From a virus, in the IMG/VR virus record IMGVR_UViG_3300027734_000153, positions 1 to 38,022 of that record: 38,022 nt of DNA. One strand, given 5' to 3'. Positions 33,042 to 38,022 of this stretch are shown piece after piece (the first letter of the stretch is position 1; each line of letters starts with the position of its first letter). Under the pieces are notes generated by a model. It was not told the origin of the DNA, made no database searches, and saw only the letters and a list, made by a program, of their open reading frames with translations. Position numbers and translations under genes: made by a program.

Positions 33042-33250
33042 TCTATTCTCCATACTCTAACTCCGTTGCCTTCCCGCCTAGCGGTAAATTTCATGCCTGT
33101 TCTTTTTTGTGCCTTGTAGTTCGCATTACAAATAATTTGAATCTTAGACTCTGGCACAAAGAAGCACTCACCCAACTCCATCTCTTTGTAAGGGTATCTT
33201 TTAGTCCTTTCCGAAGGTAATGGAATATTACTTTCCACTGCAATTGACAT
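33038..33250 (-). CDS. Small conserved phage protein ending GVRVWRIE
   Basis: A 70 aa protein with YPYKEMELGECFFVPESK, an internal basic stretch (YKAQKRTGMKFTARREGN) and the end GVRVWRIE. This combination (FFVP...KFTAR...GVRVWR) marks a widespread, uncharacterised family of small phage proteins, often located among replication or regulatory genes. It is the first gene of the late operon, with AAGGAGAG before the ATG. Confidence 0.75.
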   Translation of the reverse strand: MSIAVESNIPLPSERTKRYPYKEMELGECFFVPESKIQIICNANYKAQKRTGMKFTARREGNGVRVWRIE

Positions 33251-33273
33251 ATACTCTCCTTAATCTATTTAAT
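33244..33273 (+). promoter_or_regulatory. Plus-strand promoter candidate for the GT9-like gene
   Basis: TTGACA at 33244-33249, 18 bases, then TTTAAT at 33268-33273: 6/6 and 5/6 matches to the sigma-70 consensus. Transcription would start only about 9 bases before the ATG at 33289, so the message would be nearly leaderless, which agrees with the lack of a ribosome site there. Confidence 0.5.
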
Positions 33274-33276
33274 CCA

Positions 33277-33305
33277 ATAATACACACTATGTTAGAAACA
33301 TACAA
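33277..33305 (-). promoter_or_regulatory. Minus-strand promoter candidate for the late operon
   Basis: On the minus strand: TTGTAT (33300-33305), 17-base spacer, TATTAT (33277-33282; 5/6 match). It would start transcription about 20 bases before the first late gene (33250). It overlaps the first codons of the divergent glycosyltransferase, so the two promoters would compete. Confidence 0.45.
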
Positions 33306-33999
33306 TGAGTATCACCTTGGTGATAACCTTATACACCTTAATTATCTAAGGCGCTTGCAACTCCCCTTGGGGGAGGACATTGTCCACCACTGCAATCCGA
33401 TGCACCATGAGCAGCTATTACCCTTGACCGAGGGTACAGCGATCACCTTAGCGGATCTGTACATACCACCTAGTGCAGTGAACGCCTGGATTGGGAGAGA
33501 TAACTACTTCTATACCCACCCACTACAGGCTAATTGGGTGCTGTTTCATCTATCCTGGTTCGATCATTTGTCTAATCTCTTAGGGGTAGACAACCCCATA
33601 GCTTGCAGAGAAGATTTACTCTTTGAGTACCCTGCCTTAAACGCTCCCCTACCCATGTCTTTTGACACCCTGCTGATTAACGCAGAGCCAAAATCAAACC
33701 AATTGCCAACCTTCTCCCATGAATTCTTTAACAGGCGGGTAAAAGAGCTATTAAACGCTGGCAAGAAGGTGATTACTACCAATCCCACAGGGATGTGCCT
33801 ATCGACTTTAGAAATGGGGATGGATGTGACTGACATTGGTTGCCTATCCAAATACTGTACCGCCATAGAAGGGGTGGCTACAGGTCCTATTTGGACTACC
33901 TTCAATGTCTTTAATTTAGAAAATATCAAGAGTAGGGTTTTGTACTGCGATATTCAAACAGTCAATTTGACGGATAACACCGTAACCAAAAAACTGTAA
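33289..33999 (+). CDS. GT9-like (GT-B) glycosyltransferase
   Basis: A 236 aa protein. It begins MLETYNEYHLGDNLIHLNYL, resembling the GD-N/A start of heptosyltransferase-type enzymes, and its C-half holds AGKKVITTNPTGM and VTDIGCLSKYCTAIEGVATG, the nucleotide-binding side. It is shorter than bacterial GT9 enzymes (about 330 aa) and lacks part of the middle. It is single, on the plus strand, divergent from the late operon. A longer in-frame start at 33220 would run into the first late gene and its promoter. Confidence 0.7.
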   Translation: MLETYNEYHLGDNLIHLNYLRRLQLPLGEDIVHHCNPMHHEQLLPLTEGTAITLADLYIPPSAVNAWIGRDNYFYTHPLQANWVLFHLSWFDHLSNLLGVDNPIACREDLLFEYPALNAPLPMSFDTLLINAEPKSNQLPTFSHEFFNRRVKELLNAGKKVITTNPTGMCLSTLEMGMDVTDIGCLSKYCTAIEGVATGPIWTTFNVFNLENIKSRVLYCDIQTVNLTDNTVTKKL

Positions 34000-34090
34000 T
34001 TTTCTATGGGGGGAGAACGGAATAGGGCACGCACAAACCCCACTCCCTGCCCAATTGAAGTGCCAAACTTTTACGCAATTCTACGCTGCT

Positions 34091-34107
34091 GGTTAGGTTA
34101 CCTGACC
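34091..34107 (+). other. Stem-loop: 7 bp with one G-U, loop TTA
   Basis: GGTTAGG pairs with CCTGACC. An alternative CTGGT/ACCAG pairing (34089-34118) encloses it. Confidence 0.45.
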
Positions 34108-34125
34108 AAATTACCAGGCTAGTGC

Positions 34126-34141
34126 AGTGTTGCTCAACACT
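34126..34141 (+). other. Perfect 7-bp inverted repeat, loop CT
   Basis: AGTGTTG CT CAACACT. With a 2-base loop it is more likely a protein-binding palindrome or cruciform than an RNA hairpin. Confidence 0.5.
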
Positions 34142-34199
34142 CCGATCAGTAGAGTACCCATGTCAGTACACCTAATGACTAACGATCACTTAACCCTGC

Positions 34200-34222
34200 C
34201 CATGATGTTACCCGTATCATGG
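34200..34222 (+). other. Perfect 7-bp inverted repeat, 9-base loop
   Basis: CCATGAT, then GTTACCCGT, then ATCATGG. Possible protein-binding palindrome or hairpin; no T-run follows, so not an intrinsic terminator. Confidence 0.5.
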
Positions 34223-34320
34223 TAAACCCTTGCACGGTGTAAGTTGCCATTGATCCTACTTTTCCAATAGTCACTCTATTTACTTATATACCTATTTTAT
34301 AAAGTAACAATTTATCAATT

Positions 34321-34423
34321 ATATTAATTGTATTAATAGGATCACTATAGAAAAAAGCTATCAATTTGTCAATCTTAATTAAAATATTTATTTAAACATT
34401 ACTAGTATTAATAGTATTAATAG
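34321..34423 (+). repeat. Iterated GTATTAATAG motif in AT-rich DNA
   Basis: GTATTAATAG occurs at 34330-34339, 34405-34414 and 34414-34423, the last two in direct 9-base tandem, and a variant ATATTAATTG at 34321-34330. Spacing of about 75-84 bases separates the pairs. It may be an iteron set for initiator or host protein binding, or repeated operator sites before the small plus-strand genes. Confidence 0.5.
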
Positions 34424-34474
34424 CATTAGAATCAAACTGTAGTAAACAAAAACCTAACCTAAAGAGGCATCAAG

Positions 34475-34582
34475 ATGAAAAAAACAATTCAAGCAATACT
34501 AGATAGCGATTACACATTCCTTGTGCTTGTGCTATCAATTCCAGGCGTATCAATTATTCGCGGCATCTTATCTTTTATCTAA
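34475..34582 (+). CDS. Small membrane peptide (35 aa)
   Basis: MKKTIQAILDSDYTFLVLVL, then SIPGVSIIRGILSFI. One hydrophobic segment. An AAAGAGG ribosome site lies 7 bases before the ATG, and the next gene has the same leader (AAAGAGGCAATCAA). It is the first gene of the ArdC operon; unknown role. Confidence 0.55.
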   Translation: MKKTIQAILDSDYTFLVLVLSIPGVSIIRGILSFI

Positions 34583-34599
34583 TCTAAAGAGGCAATCAA

Positions 34600-35460
34600 A
34601 TGAGCATAGAAAATAAAGTGTATCAACAAGTAACAGATAGAATCATTGAAGAACTAGAAAAGGGTGCTGCTCCCTGGATTAAGCCCTGGAAAGCTGGCAG
34701 CAATGAAGATCAAAACATTGTTACCAAAAAAGGATATAACGGGATCAATCGTTTAATTCTAGGAATGTCAGGGTTTGCTGCTCCTTATTGGGGATCATTC
34801 AAGCAATGGCAAGCATTAGGCGGGAATGTTAAAAAAGGTGAAAAAGGCACAATGATTGTTTTTTATTCACCTATAGTTAAAGATGCTATCAACCCTGCCA
34901 CTGGTAACAATGAACAATCAATGTATCACTGCCTAAAATCCTACTATGTTTTTAATATCTCACAAGTTGATGATATTGATTATGAGCAGCCAGCACCAGT
35001 GTTGCCTAATTTCAATCCTATTCCTGCTCTTGAAGATCGTATCCTAAAAACTGGAGCTAACATTAAGCACAATGGCAGCCAGGCATTTTATAGACCTAGT
35101 GACGATAGCATCACAATGCCAGCTAAAAACACCTTCATCAGTGAAGATCACTATTACGCTACTGTTTTGCATGAGATCACACACTGGTCAGGTGCTAAAC
35201 ATAGACTAGATCGTACTAAGGGCAAGCGATTTGCTGATAGCGCTTATGCTTTCGAGGAATTAGTAGCAGAGATGGGCGCTGCTTTCTTATGCCAGGATCA
35301 CGGAATACAGGGTGATTTGCGTCATGCTGACTATATCGGATCATGGCTCAAGTGCTTAAAAGATGATAACAAGGCAATATTTAATGCAGCAGCACTTGCT
35401 CAAAAGGCAGCTACTTATATCAACGGTTTAGATGCACTGACAAACCAAGCAGCAGCCTAA
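34600..35460 (+). CDS. ardC: ArdC-like antirestriction protein
   Basis: A 286 aa protein. The N-terminal domain (MSIENKVYQQVTDRIIEELE, GAAPWIKPW, GYNGINRLIL, WQALGGNVKKGEKGTMIVFY) is the ssDNA-binding ArdC domain. The C-terminal domain is a zincin-like metallopeptidase: HEITH at 191-195 with WSGAKHRLDR after it, and E224 in ELVAEMGAAFL as likely third ligand. ArdC of plasmid pSA protects incoming DNA from restriction, chiefly by coating single strands. In this phage it may shield DNA on entry. An AAAGAGG ribosome site precedes the ATG. Length agrees with the family. Confidence 0.9.
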   Translation: MSIENKVYQQVTDRIIEELEKGAAPWIKPWKAGSNEDQNIVTKKGYNGINRLILGMSGFAAPYWGSFKQWQALGGNVKKGEKGTMIVFYSPIVKDAINPATGNNEQSMYHCLKSYYVFNISQVDDIDYEQPAPVLPNFNPIPALEDRILKTGANIKHNGSQAFYRPSDDSITMPAKNTFISEDHYYATVLHEITHWSGAKHRLDRTKGKRFADSAYAFEELVAEMGAAFLCQDHGIQGDLRHADYIGSWLKCLKDDNKAIFNAAALAQKAATYINGLDALTNQAAA

Positions 35461-35470
35461 ATGTACTCTC

Positions 35471-35496
35471 TAAGGCGCTTATTTATAGGCGCTTTA
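35471..35496 (+). terminator. Weak terminator-like hairpin after ardC
   Basis: TAAGGCGC (35471-35478) pairs with GCGCTTTA (35489-35496), 8 bp with one G-U and a 10-base loop. The following bases (ggggtttacatttt) are not a clean T-run, so termination would be partial at best; the downstream small genes may be read through. Confidence 0.35.
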
Positions 35497-35540
35497 GGGG
35501 TTTACATTTTGTAAGCCAATACCTAACCAAGCGAGGATAT

Positions 35541-35699
35541 ATGACTATCACAAGATTTGATAAACAAGCACAAATTGAGCGATTATGGGAGGCTCTCGAA
35601 TGTTATCGGGAAAACTCTATTAGTGGATCGGAACATGATCTTGAATGGGATGAGTTATGCACAATCATGGCGTGGATCACTGAAGATTTGGAGGCTTAG
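35541..35699 (+). CDS. Small acidic protein (52 aa)
   Basis: MTITRFDKQAQIERLWEALE, then DLEWDELCTIMAWITEDLEA. Acidic and Trp-rich, helical. GCGAGGATAT upstream provides the ribosome site. The TAG is followed immediately by the next ATG (overlap of none, TAGATG). Acidic small proteins of phages sometimes mimic DNA or inhibit host enzymes; nothing here proves that. Confidence 0.6.
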   Translation: MTITRFDKQAQIERLWEALECYRENSISGSEHDLEWDELCTIMAWITEDLEA

Positions 35700-35813
35700 A
35701 TGAGTGCTAAAGATAAATATAGTGCTTATTGCTATTGGAGCGCTAAGCAAGGGCTCACGCCATTAAGTTTTAATGCTTGGAATTCTACGGTTAAACAAGG
35801 GAGGGTTTATTAA
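35700..35813 (+). CDS. Small hypothetical protein (37 aa)
   Basis: MSAKDKYSAYCYWSAKQGLT, then PLSFNAWNSTVKQGRVY. Aromatic-rich. Start directly follows the preceding TAG, GGAGG 12 bases upstream (gatttggaggcttag). Its TAA overlaps the next ATG (TAATG). Unknown. Confidence 0.55.
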   Translation: MSAKDKYSAYCYWSAKQGLTPLSFNAWNSTVKQGRVY

Positions 35814-36070
35814 TGAAAACATTTAGCGATATAAAGCGTAAATTAGTAGAAGGTAATTCTTTAACCATGACTAGGCATGACTGGTATCCACAAGGAAAGT
35901 TAATTGGGGTTACTAGGGATATAGTTAAGCGTCAATCTAACGCTATTCAATTAGAAGGCGGATCATGGCTATATTTAGATAAACCCGCTAAAGAGTACAT
36001 TCCCACTAGCGAAAATACATTTTTAGTATTTTTAGACAATGATAAATTTATGGAATATAGGATCAATTAA
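35813..36070 (+). CDS. Hypothetical protein (85 aa)
   Basis: MKTFSDIKRKLVEGNSLTMT, then HDWYPQGKLIGVTRDIVKRQ, NAIQLEGGSWLYLDKPAKEY and a C-terminal strand. Alpha/beta, probably a small globular protein; the GVTRDIVKRQSNAI...W...P pattern is seen in other phage small proteins of unknown function. GGGAGGG lies upstream of the ATG and the start overlaps the preceding stop. Confidence 0.68.
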   Translation: MKTFSDIKRKLVEGNSLTMTRHDWYPQGKLIGVTRDIVKRQSNAIQLEGGSWLYLDKPAKEYIPTSENTFLVFLDNDKFMEYRIN

Positions 36071-36072
36071 TC

Positions 36073-36165
36073 ATGAATTATAAAGACACTCTATTAGATA
36101 AGATCATTCTAGTGATCTCTTTATTCTCTTTAATACCTCTTATTTGGCTAGTATTGGGGCTGTAG
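36073..36165 (+). CDS. Small membrane peptide (30 aa)
   Basis: MNYKDTLLDKIILVISLFSL followed by IPLIWLVLGL. One hydrophobic segment; 2 bases after the preceding stop. It ends 18 bases before a strong terminator. Similar in style to the 35 aa peptide at 34475, so the operon is bracketed by two tiny membrane peptides. Confidence 0.5.
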   Translation: MNYKDTLLDKIILVISLFSLIPLIWLVLGL

Positions 36166-36183
36166 CGATCTTTTAACACTCAT

Positions 36184-36210
36184 TAGGGGCATAACAGCCC
36201 CTATTTTTTT
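36184..36210 (+). terminator. Strong rho-independent terminator
   Basis: TAGGGGC (36184-36190), loop ATAACA, GCCCCTA (36197-36203), then a run of seven T. A perfect 7-bp GC-rich stem. It closes the plus-strand ArdC operon. Confidence 0.88.
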
Positions 36211-36670
36211 AAGCGCTTACAAGGCGTTTTAATCATTCTATTAAATTTCAATCTACTTTCCCTATGTTTTAACTCTTTTTTGAGAGAGATTGTTTTGCTT
36301 ATTCTCATAAAAGTCACGATCAAAAATTCAGTTGCGTGTATGCACAGGCGAGAGTTTTACTAGGGTGGTTTAGCTGGCAATCCATTACAGCAGTCAGCAG
36401 CAGGTAAGTTGGCAACACTAGCAGGGTGGGAAAACAATTAGCTTACCCCAATTAGATTACCCCATAAAAAAATGAGTGAGCATCTAACCCGCTATTCATA
36501 TAGGGGTGATCGCTTTTAAGCGGTAGCTATCGTTTATCTAAGTGCTTAACTAAAGAGGTGCAGCCCTGTTAGAGTCCTCTAGATACTAGCCACTATGTTT
36601 ATTCCCTTTGGCGCTACACCATACGGGAGGGGTGGGTAATGCCCCCGTTACGGGGAACAGGCAAACAAAA

Positions 36671-36756
36671 AGGGTTTAGGGGTAATTCTGTGATTGATCG
36701 GCTTAAGTAAATGTTCAAGATACTTACCTAAACCCACAAAACTACCTCTAAACCCT
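36671..36756 (+). repeat. 22-base imperfect inverted repeat with 42-base loop
   Basis: Arms 36671-36692 and 36735-36756 are complementary at 19 of 22 positions; one of the three differences is a G-U pair in RNA. Core: AGGGTTTAG against CTAAACCCT. A further CCTAAACCC lies at 36728-36736. Could form a large stem in RNA or be a paired protein-binding site. Confidence 0.6.
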
Positions 36757-36826
36757 AATCTGAGTGATCAATTCCTCAATGCAAAAATTACACCACATAA
36801 AAATAAATTACGCAAGCATTGTTTTA

Positions 36827-36893
36827 ATACAACACATTAACAAATAGTGTATTGCATTAAGATTATTAATCCTTTACATTAGAGTTGTTGTAT
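36827..36893 (+). promoter_or_regulatory. Early-operon promoter candidate flanked by ATACAACA inverted sites
   Basis: ATACAACA (36827-36834) and its reverse complement TGTTGTAT (36886-36893) bracket a weak sigma-70-like pair, TTGCAT (36852-36857), 17 bases, TACATT (36875-36880). The first early gene starts at 36923 with AAAGGAG. The layout is that of an operator-controlled promoter, but the promoter match is modest. Confidence 0.35.
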
Positions 36894-36922
36894 CCGATTG
36901 ACCTAACTAAAGGAGTACCAAC

Positions 36923-37153
36923 ATGAAGTTCTGCATTGATTGTATTCACTACGAAGATCTGACAGGCTTATGCCTCAAGACTAATTACCTAGACCTAGTG
37001 ACAGGCAAGACTGAGTATCGTAATGCTCACACTGAGCGAACCCTAGACCTTACTGGTTGCGGTAAAGAGGGTAAGTTTTACAAACCACAGCGCACACCCA
37101 TTTACACGGCTGATGATCTAGACGATTTATCCAACATTCCTTTTGGGAGATAA
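36923..37153 (+). CDS. Small Cys-rich, putative metal-binding protein
   Basis: A 76 aa protein: MKFCIDCIHYEDLTGLCLKT, with C4, C7, C17 and C46 as a possible zinc or Fe-S site, and an acidic tail DDLDDLSNIPFG. Excellent AAAGGAG ribosome site 8 bases before the ATG. Related small proteins with MKFC..C start occur in many phages; role unknown. First gene of the early recombination operon. Confidence 0.75.
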   Translation: MKFCIDCIHYEDLTGLCLKTNYLDLVTGKTEYRNAHTERTLDLTGCGKEGKFYKPQRTPIYTADDLDDLSNIPFGR

Positions 37154-37155
37154 GC

Positions 37156-37365
37156 ATGGCAACAAGAAAAGCAGCAGTAAAGAAAGTTAATCCCTCTGAA
37201 CTTTATAAAGAAATACAGCGCTTAGAGAACCTGATTGCAAGGCAAGACGATCAACTATTTCAGTTATCTGATGAGCTAAAAGATGCTAAAGAACAATCTG
37301 AGTTCTGTCGTAAGCAGATTAATCATTACATAGCATTAATCAATATATTAACAAGGGGAGCATGA
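37156..37365 (+). CDS. Small coiled-coil protein (69 aa)
   Basis: Basic N-terminus (MATRKAAVKKVNPSELYKEI), then a heptad-rich helix (QRLENLIARQDDQLFQLSDE). It starts 2 bases after the preceding stop and its TGA overlaps the exonuclease start region. Unknown role; a scaffold or adaptor for the recombination proteins is conceivable. Confidence 0.68.
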   Translation: MATRKAAVKKVNPSELYKEIQRLENLIARQDDQLFQLSDELKDAKEQSEFCRKQINHYIALINILTRGA

Positions 37366-38022
37366 TGAACAATCAAGCAGACTTTGCAGACGAGGTTAGA
37401 AATAGCGCCTGGTGGAGTGGTGATAGTCGTAAGGCTGCCAATGGTAGAGCAGTAGATGCAATCCTCACTAAACAAGGCAAAATGCCTATTCCTGATCTAT
37501 CGCAAGTTGAAGTAGTGCAGATGGGTCATGTGATGCAACCGATCATTGGCAAACTAGCCCAAGAGAAGTTACGCATTGAACTCAAAGAGGCTGACTATGC
37601 TATGACTCACCCCAAGCATGACTGGTTTAGATCACACTTTGATTTCATATCGGCTGATGGTAAGACGCTAGTAGAGGCTAAGAACTACAACGCTGGTACT
37701 AGGGTGAAGTTTGATGCTGACACCAATACGATCCCGCTTGCTGACTATGCCCAGTTAGTGCATGAAGCTGCTTGTCATGGAGTTGAGCGTATTGTCCTGG
37801 CGGTTCTATTTGGTGGTCAAGAGTTTCAGACCTTTGAATTTAAGATTAGTGAGGCTGAGAAGGATGAATTCATACAAAAGATGGCTGTGTATTGGGGCTT
37901 TGTGAAGGCGAATACTTTGCCTGAAGCGGAAACCATTGAGCAAACTAAGCTGATTTATCCGACCAGCACAGAGGAGCAAGTTGTAGCCACGCAACAGATG
38001 GAGCAAGCAGTAGCGCAACTCA
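37365..38022 (+). CDS. YqaJ-like recombination exonuclease, N-terminal part (runs off the window)
   Basis: Continues at base 2 of the window in the same frame (total about 299 aa). The core shows VVQMGHVMQPIIGKLAQEKL, then SHFDFISADGKTLVEAKNY with the nuclease Asp and E-x-K, and LADYAQLVHEAACHGVERIV with the conserved Gln. These are the YqaJ/lambda-exonuclease motifs. The first motif has Gln where an acidic Glu is common (GHVMQPI), a possible oddity. AGGGGAG sits before the start; ATG 37362 is one codon earlier and equally possible. Confidence 0.9.
   Translation, partial: MNNQADFADEVRNSAWWSGDSRKAANGRAVDAILTKQGKMPIPDLSQVEVVQMGHVMQPIIGKLAQEKLRIELKEADYAMTHPKHDWFRSHFDFISADGKTLVEAKNYNAGTRVKFDADTNTIPLADYAQLVHEAACHGVERIVLAVLFGGQEFQTFEFKISEAEKDEFIQKMAVYWGFVKANTLPEAETIEQTKLIYPTSTEEQVVATQQMEQAVAQL
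37897..38022 (+). repeat. 126-base terminal direct repeat of the window (matches 2-127)
   Basis: Bases 37897-38022 equal 2-127 exactly. The repeat lies inside the exonuclease coding sequence, which argues for overlap of a circular or circularly permuted assembly rather than a true phage end repeat. Confidence 0.9.

Larger units (their letters stand above)
34000..34474 (+). other. Non-coding region with hairpins and AT-rich repeats, origin/regulatory candidate
   Basis: No convincing gene in 475 bases. The left part (34089-34222) holds several short stem-loops; the right part (34262-34440) is very AT-rich with repeated TATTAATAG. The two halves together look like a replication origin or a regulatory leader; no known origin family was recognised. 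Confidence 0.4.
36211..36922 (+). other. Long non-coding region, origin or regulatory RNA candidate
   Basis: About 710 bases without a convincing gene on either strand. Left of 36560: a CGCTT TT AAGCG palindrome near 36510 and repeated ggcaa blocks near 36380-36410. Around 36640-36656: GCCCCC...CCCCGTTACGGGG pairings. 36671-36756: long inverted repeat. Right end: AT-rich promoter and operator-like repeats before the early operon. No tRNA was recognised. Confidence 0.4.

Noticed and set aside
33220-33288. N-terminal extension of the GT9-like protein
   Set aside because: It would start inside the first late gene and translate across both promoters; the family-like start is MLETYNEYHLGD at 33289.
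34000-34060. G/C-rich stretch (gggggg...ccccactccc) after the GT9-like gene as terminator
   Set aside because: Only 5-bp pairings and no T-run follow; not a convincing intrinsic terminator.
36340-36660. tRNA or tmRNA in the large gap
   Set aside because: No cloverleaf with T-loop GTTCRA and matching acceptor stem was found by eye; a tRNAscan/Infernal run would be decisive.
34000-36922. CRISPR array or integration site
   Set aside because: Repeats are short and irregular with no spacer pattern, and no integrase gene or att-like core was found.

Overview
The window is essentially one complete tailed-phage genome. The last 126 bases (37897-38022) repeat bases 2-127 exactly, and an open reading frame runs off the right end and continues in frame at the left end. 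The molecule is therefore circular or circularly permuted, with about 37.9 kb of unique sequence. Gene content points to a podovirus with a P22-like head-to-tail module: terminase, portal, scaffold, HK97-type capsid candidate, gp4-like adapter, gp10-like tail protein and large helical ejection-protein candidates. The host looks like a Gram-negative bacterium, because there is a two-component spanin (Rz with a nested Rz1) and a GH108 endolysin. The moderately low GC and the many small basic or Zn-ribbon proteins resemble uncultured aquatic phages, but the host cannot be fixed from sequence alone. No integrase, repressor, DNA polymerase, primase, helicase or tRNA was recognised.

Layout. (1) A plus-strand early operon runs 36923 -> end -> 1 -> 5892. 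It holds two small proteins, a YqaJ-type exonuclease split by the window ends, a RecT annealase, an SSB-like mini-protein, a tiny secreted Cys protein, RusA resolvase, a membrane peptide and a nuclease-like protein. It then holds an unusual metabolic cassette: two minimal thiamine-diphosphate (ThDP) enzyme halves (E1 alpha-like and E1 beta-like), a small Zn-ribbon protein between them, a radical SAM/SPASM-like enzyme and a GT-A glycosyltransferase. Most of these genes overlap their neighbours by 4 bases. (2) A long minus-strand late operon runs 33250 -> 5875: packaging with an embedded glycosyltransferase, head, tail and fibres, ejection proteins, lysis, and finally four tiny genes, three of them clearly very basic. 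(3) A plus-strand GT9-like glycosyltransferase (33289-33999) starts inside the divergent promoter region. (4) A plus-strand accessory block, 34475-36165, holds ArdC-type antirestriction and five small genes, and ends at a strong intrinsic terminator. (5) Two structured non-coding stretches (34000-34474 and 36166-36922) are candidates for replication origin and/or regulatory RNA.

How it works together (inference). Exonuclease, annealase, SSB-like protein and RusA form a complete recombination set. With no phage polymerase, replication probably relies on the host replisome primed by recombination. ArdC would protect incoming DNA. The ThDP halves, radical SAM enzyme and glycosyltransferase are translationally linked and may build and transfer an unusual sugar or carbon group to a phage or host glycan, or less likely to DNA. 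Two further glycosyltransferases elsewhere strengthen the glycan theme. This cassette is the best candidate for an undescribed system here.
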